Assembly (NCBI RefSeq): GCF_900187455.1
Contig: NZ_FYDX01000001.1
Location: 372,001 to 436,000, forward strand
Origin: Pseudomonas sp. Irchel 3E13
GTDB taxonomy: Bacteria > Pseudomonadota > Gammaproteobacteria > Pseudomonadales > Pseudomonadaceae
DNA: 64,000 nucleotides
Direction of reading: 5' to 3'
The notes under the pieces are model-generated. The model saw nothing but the letters and a program-made list of their open reading frames with translations, was not told the DNA's origin and did not search any database. A program made the translations under genes and the position numbers. Shown in pieces: positions 26,423 to 33,484 of this stretch (the stretch's first letter is position 1; every line of letters begins with the position of its first letter).

Positions 26423-27241
26423 ATGACCGACTTCAGCACCCTCGAACTGATCAAGGATCCCCGCGGCTTCGCCACCCTGTGGCTGAGCCGGGAAGACAAG
26501 AACAACGCGTTCAATGCGCAGATGATCCGCGAACTGATCATCGCCATCGACCAGCTCGCCACCGACACCAGCCTGCGTTTCGTCCTGCTGCGCGGCCGTG
26601 GCCGGCACTTCAGCGCCGGCGCTGACCTGGCGTGGATGCAGCAGAGCGCGGCGCTCGACTACCAGAGCAACCTCGACGACTCCCGCGAGTTGGCGGAACT
26701 GATGTACAACCTGGCGCGGCTCAAGCTGCCGACCCTGGCGGTGGTTCAGGGCGCGGCCTTCGGTGGCGCGCTGGGCCTGATCAGTTGCTGCGACATGGCG
26801 ATCGGCGCCGACGACGCGCAACTGTGTCTGTCGGAAGTGCGTATCGGCCTGGCCCCGGCAGTCATCAGCCCGTTCGTGGTCCAGGCCATGGGCGAGCGCG
26901 CCGCCCGCCGCTACGCCCTTACCGCCGAGCGCTTCAGCGGCGCCCGTGCCCGCGAACTGGGCCTGCTGGCGGAAAGCTACCCGGCGGCGGAACTGGACGC
27001 CCGTGTCGAAGAATGGATCGCCAACCTGCTGCTCAACAGCCCGCAAGCCATGCGCGCCAGCAAAGAACTGCTGCGTGAAGTCGGCGCCGGCGAACTGACC
27101 CCGGCCCTGCGTCGCTATTGCGAGAACGCCATCGCCCGCATCCGCGTCAGCCCCGAAGGACAGGAAGGCCTGCGCGCCTTCCTGGAAAAACGCACGCCGG
27201 CCTGGCAGGCCGAACCGACCCCCAAGGAGCCACGCCCATGA
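26423..27241 (+). CDS. liuC: Methylglutaconyl-CoA hydratase
   Basis: A 272-residue enoyl-CoA hydratase/isomerase family protein that hydrates 3-methylglutaconyl-CoA to HMG-CoA. The oxyanion-hole segment GRGRHFSAGADLAWMQQSA and the second GAAFGGALGLISCCDMAIG are clear; the glutamate in LCLSEVRIGLAPAVISPFV is the expected catalytic acid. It is tightly packed, starting 3 nt after liuB and overlapping liuD by 4 nt (ATGA), which implies translational coupling. Confidence 0.92.
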   Translation: MTDFSTLELIKDPRGFATLWLSREDKNNAFNAQMIRELIIAIDQLATDTSLRFVLLRGRGRHFSAGADLAWMQQSAALDYQSNLDDSRELAELMYNLARLKLPTLAVVQGAAFGGALGLISCCDMAIGADDAQLCLSEVRIGLAPAVISPFVVQAMGERAARRYALTAERFSGARARELGLLAESYPAAELDARVEEWIANLLLNSPQAMRASKELLREVGAGELTPALRRYCENAIARIRVSPEGQEGLRAFLEKRTPAWQAEPTPKEPRP

Positions 27242-29199
27242 GCCGTCCCGAGCTGACCACCCTGCTGGTCGCCAACCGTGGCGAGATCGCCTGCCGGGTA
27301 ATGCGCACCGCCAAAGCCCTCGGCCTGACCACCGTCGCTGTGCACAGCGCGGTCGATCGCGAGGCCCGCCACAGCCGCGAAGCCGACATCCGCGTCGACC
27401 TCGGCGGGACCAAGGCGGCGGAGAGCTACCTGGTCATCGACAAACTGATCGCCGCGGCCAAGGCCAGCGGCGCCCAGGCCATCCACCCCGGCTACGGCTT
27501 CCTCTCGGAAAATGCCGGCTTCGCCAAGGCCATCGAACAGGCCGGGCTGATCTTCCTCGGCCCACCGGCCAGCGCTATCGAGGCCATGGGCAGCAAGTCC
27601 GCGGCCAAGGCGCTGATGGAAGTCGCCGGCGTGCCGCTGGTGCCCGGCTACCACGGCGAAGCCCAGGACCTGGAAACCTTCCGCGCCGCCGCCGAGAAAA
27701 TCGGCTATCCAGTACTGCTCAAGGCCACCGCCGGCGGCGGCGGCAAAGGCATGAAAGTGGTCGAGCAGGAAAGCCAACTGGCTGAAGCCCTGGCCTCGGC
27801 CCAGCGCGAGGCGCTGTCGTCGTTCGGCGATGCGCGGATGCTGGTCGAGAAATACGTGCTGAAGCCGCGCCACGTGGAAATCCAGGTGTTCGCCGACCAG
27901 CACGGCAATTGCCTGTACCTCAACGAGCGCGACTGCTCGATCCAGCGCCGGCACCAGAAAGTCGTCGAGGAAGCGCCGGCCCCGGGCCTGAGCGTGGAAC
28001 AACGCCGCGCCATGGGCGAAGCGGCAGTCCGCGCGGCGCAGGCCATCGGCTATGTCGGCGCCGGCACCGTGGAATTCCTGCTCGACGCCCGCGGCGAATT
28101 CTTCTTCATGGAGATGAACACCCGCCTGCAGGTGGAGCACCCGGTCACCGAAGCCATCACCGGCCTTGACCTGGTCGCCTGGCAAATCCGCGTCGCTCGC
28201 GGCGAGGCGCTGCCGATCAGCCAGGAACAGGTGCCGCTCAACGGCCACGCCATCGAAGTGCGGCTGTACGCGGAAGACCCGGCCAACGATTTCCTGCCGG
28301 CCACCGGCACGCTGGCGCTGTACCGCGAAAGCGCGCCGGGCGCCGGGCGCCGGGTCGACAGCGGGGTCAGCGAGGGCGACGAAGTCTCGCCGTTCTACGA
28401 CCCGATGCTGGGCAAGCTGATCGCCTGGGGCGAAGACCGCGAACAAGCGCGCCTGCGCCTGCTGGCGATGCTCGACGAGTTCGCCATCGGCGGCGTGAAG
28501 ACCAACATCACCTTCCTGCGGCGCATCCTCGCCCATCCGGCGTTCGCCGCCGCCGAGCTGGATACCGGTTTCATCCCGCGCTACCACGACGACCTGCTGC
28601 CAGCCCCGGGCACCCTGCCCGCGAGTTTCTGGCAGGCAGCGGCGGAGGCGTTCGTGCAGGGCCTGCCGAACAGCGTGCGCGACGATGATCCGCATTCGCC
28701 GTGGTCCTCACGTCAGGGCTTGCGCGCCGGGGTGCCGGCGCATATCAGCCTGCACTTGAGCTGCAACGGCGAGCAGCAGGCGCTGAGCCTCGACCGCCAG
28801 GCGGCCTCGACCTTCCAGCTCGATGGCGAACAACTGCGGGTCGATAACGATGGTCTGCGCCGTCAGCACCTGGCGATCCGTCGTGGCGAAACCCTGTACC
28901 TGCGCTGGCATGGCGAGCTGCACACGGTCAACGCCTACGATCCGATCGCCGAGGCCGAGGCCAGCCACACCCAGCAAGGCGGCCTGACGGCGCCGATGAA
29001 TGGCAGCATCGTGCGGGTGCTGGTGGCGCCGGGTCAGGTGGTGGAAGCCGGCACGCAACTGGTGGTGCTGGAAGCCATGAAGATGGAACACAGCATCCGC
29101 GCGCCGCACGCGGGCACCGTGGCGGCGCTGTATTGCCAGGAAGGCGAGATGGTCAGTGAAGGCAGCGTGCTGGTGGCGCTGGAGGAAGTGGCGGGCTGA
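27238..29199 (+). CDS. liuD: Methylcrotonyl-CoA carboxylase alpha subunit (biotin-carrying)
   Basis: A 653-residue protein with the biotin carboxylase N-domain (LLVANRGEIACRVMRTAKAL), the ATP-grasp domain (KATAGGGGKGMKVVE, then MEMNTRLQVEHPVTEAITG), a linker BT domain, and a C-terminal biotinyl domain with EAMKMEH, where Lys 615 carries biotin. It works with LiuB. AAGGAG precedes the ATG at 27238, which overlaps the liuC stop by 4 nt. It ends the operon: a terminator follows, and no HMG-CoA lyase gene (liuE) is present in this window. Confidence 0.93.
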   Translation: MSRPELTTLLVANRGEIACRVMRTAKALGLTTVAVHSAVDREARHSREADIRVDLGGTKAAESYLVIDKLIAAAKASGAQAIHPGYGFLSENAGFAKAIEQAGLIFLGPPASAIEAMGSKSAAKALMEVAGVPLVPGYHGEAQDLETFRAAAEKIGYPVLLKATAGGGGKGMKVVEQESQLAEALASAQREALSSFGDARMLVEKYVLKPRHVEIQVFADQHGNCLYLNERDCSIQRRHQKVVEEAPAPGLSVEQRRAMGEAAVRAAQAIGYVGAGTVEFLLDARGEFFFMEMNTRLQVEHPVTEAITGLDLVAWQIRVARGEALPISQEQVPLNGHAIEVRLYAEDPANDFLPATGTLALYRESAPGAGRRVDSGVSEGDEVSPFYDPMLGKLIAWGEDREQARLRLLAMLDEFAIGGVKTNITFLRRILAHPAFAAAELDTGFIPRYHDDLLPAPGTLPASFWQAAAEAFVQGLPNSVRDDDPHSPWSSRQGLRAGVPAHISLHLSCNGEQQALSLDRQAASTFQLDGEQLRVDNDGLRRQHLAIRRGETLYLRWHGELHTVNAYDPIAEAEASHTQQGGLTAPMNGSIVRVLVAPGQVVEAGTQLVVLEAMKMEHSIRAPHAGTVAALYCQEGEMVSEGSVLVALEEVAG

Positions 29200-29213
29200 C
29201 GGGCCCGCCTGCA

Positions 29214-29257
29214 ACAACGGCGCCCCCGCCCATGGCGGGTGGCGCCGTTGTGTTTTT
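29214..29257. terminator. Intrinsic terminator after liuD
   Basis: ACAACGGCGCC (29214-29224) pairs with GGCGCCGTTGT (29241-29251) and an inner CCGCC/GGCGG stem extends it. GTTTTT follows. It separates the liu operon from the convergent repressor gene at 29264. Confidence 0.8.
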
Positions 29258-29263
29258 CAGAAA

Positions 29264-29878
29264 TCAGAGTTTGAGGTTGGCCCGCACCACCACGCCGACC
29301 AGTTCGCAATCGTCGTCGCAGAGCATCATCGGGTAGGTCGGGTTCAGCGGCTTGAGAAAGCGTTGCCCGCCTTCCTGCACCAGTTGCCGGAAGATCCCTT
29401 GCGGACTGCCCGGCAGATGGGCGATCACCAGCTTGCCGACCTGCACCTCGACGCCGCTGTCCACCAGGATCAGCATGCCCGCCGCGATGCTCATGCCCGA
29501 CGGCGCCGTCATCGCGTCGCCTTCGACCCGCAGCCAGTACGCCTTGCCCAGCGCCCGGTATTCGGTGAGTTCGCCGCTGTCGGTCGCCTCGTCGCCCTCT
29601 TCTATTGCCCCCAGGCGCTGCCAGTCCGACAACGGATAGCGGTAGGCCGTGGGCAATTCATAGGAGGCGGGTTCTTCAGCGAGGGCGGTGGCGCCCATTT
29701 CCATCTCGAGTTCGAGTGCTACAAGCACTTTGTTCATTTTTTCGAGAGAAATGCGCCGCTTGCCGCGCAACCAGTGGCCAACAGCGCCCTGAGTGACCCC
29801 GAGGCGTTCGGCGAGTTGTTCTTGCGTGAGGTTCAGCGCACGCATCCTGATCTTGACCAGCTCAATCCATTTTTCCAT
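29264..29878 (-). CDS. Phage-type XRE/S24 repressor lacking protease residues
   Basis: A 204-residue lambda cI-like protein. An HTH domain (residues 10-55: LNLTQEQLAERLGVTQGAVG) is followed by an S24 peptidase-like domain with VEGDAMTAPSGMSIAAGMLI and FLKPLNPTYPMMLCDDDCEL, close to the layout of phage cI C-domains. The catalytic serine position of G-(N/D)-S-M is Ala (A122) and the catalytic Lys region reads FRQL (R164, Q165) instead of FKKL. No Ala-Gly cleavage site is seen in the linker. The fold can still dimerise but should not self-cleave, so the protein should not respond to RecA. The ATG at 29878 begins MEKWIELVKI. It is divergent from a small DUF6124-like gene. Confidence 0.85.
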   Translation of the reverse strand: MEKWIELVKIRMRALNLTQEQLAERLGVTQGAVGHWLRGKRRISLEKMNKVLVALELEMEMGATALAEEPASYELPTAYRYPLSDWQRLGAIEEGDEATDSGELTEYRALGKAYWLRVEGDAMTAPSGMSIAAGMLILVDSGVEVQVGKLVIAHLPGSPQGIFRQLVQEGGQRFLKPLNPTYPMMLCDDDCELVGVVVRANLKL

Positions 29879-29926
29879 CGCAGGCACGATACGGACTGTC
29901 TCCGGCCGCTCAATACACAAATTGTA

Positions 29927-29951
29927 GTATTTAAAATGCTGATAGAAATAC
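29927..29951. promoter_or_regulatory. Candidate operator between repressor and small gene
   Basis: GTATTT (29927-29932) and AAATAC (29946-29951) form an inverted repeat with a 13-nt spacer in an AT-rich divergent region of 126 bp. ACAAATTGT, also nearly palindromic, lies next to it. This is the natural site for the adjacent cI-like repressor. It is inferred from position and symmetry. Confidence 0.4.
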
Positions 29952-30004
29952 ATTGAGTACTATATTGCGAACTACCATCCACTCCTCTCAAGGAAGACCG
30001 CCCC

Positions 30005-30343
30005 ATGAGTGCGCCCTCTCTCACCTACCTCGACAGCGAAGCAGCCCGCCGCGCCATTGATTTCTACCTGAATCCCGAGCCGCAACCCGCGACGGGACTG
30101 AGTGATATGCAACTGGTGGTAGCCCGCCACGACCTGTCGTCGGAGGACGCCGGCGAGCAGGCAACCTGGCTGCTGCGCTGCGCCTCATCCAGTGCTTCGG
30201 ACGCGGCGCAGCGCCTGCAAGGCAAAGCGCGGGAACAAATGCTCACGGTGATGCACCTGGTCAACCTCGCGCGCGCGATGCTGGAACACAGCCTAGTTCA
30301 GGCAGTGAGAAACGAAGAATGCGAAGCGCAGGCGCCCTGCTGA
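30005..30343 (+). CDS. Small DUF6124-like Pseudomonas protein
   Basis: A 112-residue soluble protein. The pattern AARRAIDFYLNPEP near the N-terminus followed by a helix-rich C-half (ATWLLRCASSSASDAAQRLQ and VMHLVNLARAMLEHSLVQAV) resembles Pseudomonas-specific small proteins of the DUF6124/DUF3077 type, whose function is unknown. AAGGA precedes the ATG. The divergent neighbour is the protease-dead repressor at 29264, which may control it. Unlike the related gene at 7084, there is no long structured leader, only about 50 nt past the repressor's promoter region. Confidence 0.65.
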   Translation: MSAPSLTYLDSEAARRAIDFYLNPEPQPATGLSDMQLVVARHDLSSEDAGEQATWLLRCASSSASDAAQRLQGKAREQMLTVMHLVNLARAMLEHSLVQAVRNEECEAQAPC

Positions 30344-30431
30344 GGGAGGAAGAAAACCAAGGGGAAGGCCCGGGAAGCCTGGAGAGCGGAAACAAGGAGA
30401 AAGAATTTTCGTAGAATTACAGAAAATTCAT

Positions 30432-30459
30432 TTGACTTGAAAATGAGAACGATTATTAT
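30432..30459 (+). promoter_or_regulatory. prrF promoter with overlapping Fur box
   Basis: A -35 TTGACT (30432-30437) and -10 TATTAT (30454-30459) are 16 nt apart, which puts the start site near 30467. The spacer holds a Fur-like site: GAAAATGAGAACGATTATT (30439-30457) matches the 19-bp consensus at 14 positions. Binding of Fur-iron here would block RNA polymerase, so the RNA is made under iron starvation. Confidence 0.85.
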
Positions 30460-30466
30460 TGCTCGC

Positions 30467-30582
30467 AACTGGTCGCGAGACTGGTTGGATAAACTGAAAG
30501 CCCTTAGGTCGGACTCTCAGATTATCTCCTCATCAGGCTAATCACGGTTTTTGACCCGGCTTTTTGCCGGGTCTTTTTTTTT
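30467..30582 (+). ncRNA. prrF: PrrF-type iron-responsive small RNA
   Basis: About 116 nt. It begins AACTGGTCGCGAGA and contains the PrrF core (30512-30560: ACTCTCAGATTATCTCCTCA, then GGCTAATCACGG), which pairs with target mRNAs, and ends in a strong terminator. Under low iron, PrrF RNAs repress iron-using proteins such as superoxide dismutase and TCA-cycle enzymes. Only one copy is present here, whereas P. aeruginosa has two in tandem. The identity rests on recall of the conserved core, which matches very well. Confidence 0.9.
30553..30582 (+). terminator. prrF intrinsic terminator
   Basis: GACCCGGC (30553-30560) pairs with GCCGGGTC (30566-30573) around TTTTT, followed by nine T residues. 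Confidence 0.95.
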
Positions 30583-30687
30583 GGCTCTTCAGGCTAATGA
30601 AGGCGGTGTGTTACTGAATGTGGCGATGATATCAAAGGAATGTCTCAGGATGTAACCCCGAAGCACGGCTTTGCGGAATTTAGCACT

Positions 30688-30702
30688 TGAGAATCAATCT
30701 CG
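30688..30702 (+). promoter_or_regulatory. Possible Fur-like site before the sigma4/FecR-N gene
   Basis: TGAGAATCAATCTCG matches the 7-1-7 Fur pattern at 10 of 14 positions and is followed by related words (ACGATTAATCTC). It is 80 bp before the ATG at 30782. The rest of the 199 bp between the prrF terminator and this gene shows no other gene. Confidence 0.45.
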
Positions 30703-30781
30703 TTACGATTAATCTCATACCCGCATCAAGGACGATGCCCCCTTCCCCGCCTCCTCCGTTTTTCCAGCAAGGAGCTTGAAT

Positions 30782-31294
30782 ATGACCCGTCTGTTGCTGC
30801 CTCTGGACCATCACGCCGCGTGCGCCGATCCCACGGAACTGGCGTTGCTGCACCGCCTGAAAAAGCTGCCACGCCGGGTACAGCAGGTGTTCTTGCTGAA
30901 CCGCCTCGATCAACTTTCCCACGCCGATATCGCCCGCCGCCTGGACCTGTCCGACGCCAGCGTCGAACGGCACATGAATCAGGTCCTGCAATGCACCCTG
31001 CCCGCGCCGTCCGCCATCGCCCGCAGCGCAGGCGAGTGGTACGTGCGTTTGCAGAGCCCGCAGGTCACCGCCAGCGAGCGTATCGACTTCCGCCGCTGGC
31101 TCGACGCCGCGCCGGAGCACCTGGCCGCCTTCCATGCCACCGAACTGCGCTGGCGCACCTTGCTCGCGCCCGCCCGCCTGCTCGGCGAAAACCAGTGGTA
31201 CCGGCAAGGGCGCGCAGCGTTTTCCCTCGGCGGTTGCACCGTGGCCATGGGCCTCGGAGTGGCGGCGCTGCTGGCGTTGGGTTTCTGGTCCTGA
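30782..31294 (+). CDS. Sigma-region-4/FecR N-domain (DUF4880) fusion with one membrane helix
   Basis: A 170-residue protein with three parts. Residues about 25-73 look like sigma region 4 of FecI-type ECF factors (LPRRVQQVFLLNRLDQLSHA, then ARRLDLSDASVERHMNQVL). Residues about 75-125 look like the cytoplasmic N-domain of FecR-type anti-sigma regulators (DUF4880: ARSAGEWYVRLQS, RIDFRRWLDAAPEHLAAFHA). Residues about 150-170 are a single membrane helix, and the protein then ends. Sigma region 2, which is needed for promoter melting, and the periplasmic FecR domain are both absent. AAGGAG is 7 nt before the ATG. No receptor gene follows. It may be a remnant of a fecIR pair or a membrane-tethered regulator. 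Confidence 0.75.
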   Translation: MTRLLLPLDHHAACADPTELALLHRLKKLPRRVQQVFLLNRLDQLSHADIARRLDLSDASVERHMNQVLQCTLPAPSAIARSAGEWYVRLQSPQVTASERIDFRRWLDAAPEHLAAFHATELRWRTLLAPARLLGENQWYRQGRAAFSLGGCTVAMGLGVAALLALGFWS

Positions 31295-31346
31295 CCCGGG
31301 TTGTGTAGAGTAATGGGCCTCCATGACTCTACACAGGAACCTGGCA

Positions 31347-32483
31347 ATGACTGCACTGAGCATCGACTGCGACTTCGATTCCGGCAATATCCTGGTACGG
31401 GATTCCAGCAATCCCTTGCAGGTCCGCCTGGCGATCCGTAACGACACCAGCAGCGCGCATTTCCAGTGGTTCCACTTCAAGGCCAGCGGCCTGACGCCAG
31501 GACAGTCCCACGGGTTCGTCCTGGAAAACGCCGGCGAGTCTTCCTACAACAAAGCCTGGGACGGTTATCAGGCCGTCGCCTCGTATGACCAGCAGAACTG
31601 GTTCCGCGTCCCGTCGCACTTCGACGGCAAGGCCCTGCACTTCAGCCTGCAGGCGAGCGAACCCCAGGCCTGGTTCGCCTACTTCGAGCCCTACTCCCGC
31701 GCCCGCCATAACCAGTTGATCGAACGCGCCACCCGCCTCGACAACGTGACCCTGCTGGCCACCGGGCGCAGCGTCGAAGGCCGTGACATTCAGCTGCTGC
31801 GGGCCGGTGACGGCGCCCCAGGCAAACGCAAGGTGTGGATCATCGCCCAGCAACACCCGGGCGAGCACATGGCCGAGTGGTTCATGGAAGGCGTTATCGA
31901 GCGACTGGAGCGCAACGACGCCACGCTGCAAGCCCTGCTGGCTGCCGCCGACCTCTACCTGATCCCGAACATGAACCCCGACGGTGCCTTCCACGGCCAC
32001 CTGCGCACCAACGCCAAGGGCCGCGACCTCAACCGAGCCTGGCAGGACGCCAGCGTCGAGCAGACCCCGGAAGTACTGTTCGCCCAGCACCAGATGAAAC
32101 TCCACGGCGTCGACCTGTTCCTCGATGTCCACGGCGACGAAGAAATCCCCCACGTCTTCACCGCCGCCTGCGAAGGCAACCCTGGCTACACTCCGCGCAT
32201 CGCCGCGCTGGAAGCGCGTTTCCGTAAAACCCTGTGCGGGCTGACCCGCGACTTCCAGGACGTCCACGGCTACCCGCGCAGCGCCCCCGGCAAGGCCAAC
32301 CTGACCCTGGCCTGCAACGCCGTCGGCCAGACCCATGATTGCCTGTCCCTGACCCTGGAGATGCCATTCAAGGACCACGACGACGCGCCGAATGCGCTGA
32401 CCGGCTGGTCGGGCAAACGCTCGCGCGAGCTGGCGAGTTCGGTGCTGGATTGCATCGGGGAGATGGTTGGCGAGTTGCGCTGA
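31347..32483 (+). CDS. M14-family cytosolic metallocarboxypeptidase
   Basis: A 378-residue protein. An N-terminal beta-rich domain (residues about 1-115: WFHFKASGLTPGQSHGFVLE) precedes an M14 zinc carboxypeptidase domain. Zinc ligands are H170 and E173 (QQHPGEHMAEW) and H262 (FLDVHGDEEIPH). IPNMNPDGAFHGHLRTN and KGRDLNRAW carry the substrate-binding Asn and Arg, and SLTLEMPF holds the catalytic Glu near residue 334. There is no signal peptide, so it acts in the cytosol, like the AGBL/CCP-related bacterial group. AGGAA precedes the ATG at 31347. The peptide substrate is unknown. Confidence 0.85.
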   Translation: MTALSIDCDFDSGNILVRDSSNPLQVRLAIRNDTSSAHFQWFHFKASGLTPGQSHGFVLENAGESSYNKAWDGYQAVASYDQQNWFRVPSHFDGKALHFSLQASEPQAWFAYFEPYSRARHNQLIERATRLDNVTLLATGRSVEGRDIQLLRAGDGAPGKRKVWIIAQQHPGEHMAEWFMEGVIERLERNDATLQALLAAADLYLIPNMNPDGAFHGHLRTNAKGRDLNRAWQDASVEQTPEVLFAQHQMKLHGVDLFLDVHGDEEIPHVFTAACEGNPGYTPRIAALEARFRKTLCGLTRDFQDVHGYPRSAPGKANLTLACNAVGQTHDCLSLTLEMPFKDHDDAPNALTGWSGKRSRELASSVLDCIGEMVGELR

Positions 32484-32515
32484 TTCAACTCAGGGACTGA
32501 AATGCTGTGGGCCCC

Positions 32516-33484
32516 TCAAAACTGCACATCCAGAATCACGCTGTCCTGATACGCCGCGGCCGGTGGCGTGGGCTGGTCGGTGTAGACCTTGGCGTTGTAG
32601 TTGAACACCTGGCTGCCGGTCCCGGTGCCGTTGCCGGGATTGATGTCGGCGTCGCTGCTGGAGCGCCGGGCGCTGGTCAATGAACCCCAGCGCACCGCAG
32701 TGGCGCTTTTGAAGATGTCGTAGGACAGGTAATTGTTGGCCGTCGATTTCATCCGCCGTCGTCCGCCGGAACCGTACAGCCCGTCATTGAGACCGACCGT
32801 GTACGCACTGCCCTTGGTGCAGGACAGGCTGACGCTTTGGCTGACCGTGGAAAAACCGCTGACCACCGGCGCCGTGCCGAAGTTGATGGTCGGCGTGGTG
32901 ATCTGGCAGTCGGCGGTCACCTGCAGGCTCACGGTCATCGAGGTGGTCCCGGTCAACACCTGGCGACCGATGCACGCACCGAGCACACCGATGCCGTAGC
33001 AGTAGTCCCAATCCCAGTACACGCTGAAGGTTTCCTGGTAAGTGCCGGCGGCAACGTTGCTGCCGGTCAGGGTCTTGACGTAGAGCGGCACGGTACTGGG
33101 CACGATGCTGCCCAGCAGGCCCAGCGCTTCGAGAATGCCGTGGCGGGCGAAGTCGAAGGGCTGGCCGCGGGTGATCGGGTAGGACGTGGTGTTGTCGGCG
33201 TAGATCGTGTAGAGGATCACGTCTCCAGTCGGCCCGACCATGCCCGTGGATCCGCCCAAAGGGGTCAGCGTCAGTTTGAAGAAGTCGTCCGTGCGCAACA
33301 GGCTGAGCAGCGCGCCGCTGCAACGCAAGCCGGCGTTGGCGGTGGAGCTGGGCTGCACGGTGGTGTTGACCGAGGTCGAGGCGACATTGCCGAACGCCAC
33401 GTTGGTGGCCTGCACCACCGCACACTGGGCCTCGGCCCGCACCCCGGCCAGGCACAGGACGAGCGCCAGCAACAGGCGTTTCAC
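32516..33484 (-). CDS. Csu-type pilus tip adhesin (two spore-coat-U domains)
   Basis: A 322-residue secreted protein, last gene of the pilus operon. After a signal peptide (VKRLLLALVLCLAGVRAEA) come two SCPU (spore coat protein U) domains: residues about 23-175 with CAVVQATNVAFGNVASTSV, and about 180-322 with CQITTPTINFGTAPVVSGF. It ends in the donor-strand-like YQDSVILDVQF. Two domains in one chain are the hallmark of the CsuE tip subunit. The GTG start at 33484 overlaps the usher stop by 4 nt (GTGA). Confidence 0.85.
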   Translation of the reverse strand: MKRLLLALVLCLAGVRAEAQCAVVQATNVAFGNVASTSVNTTVQPSSTANAGLRCSGALLSLLRTDDFFKLTLTPLGGSTGMVGPTGDVILYTIYADNTTSYPITRGQPFDFARHGILEALGLLGSIVPSTVPLYVKTLTGSNVAAGTYQETFSVYWDWDYCYGIGVLGACIGRQVLTGTTSMTVSLQVTADCQITTPTINFGTAPVVSGFSTVSQSVSLSCTKGSAYTVGLNDGLYGSGGRRRMKSTANNYLSYDIFKSATAVRWGSLTSARRSSSDADINPGNGTGTGSQVFNYNAKVYTDQPTPPAAAYQDSVILDVQF

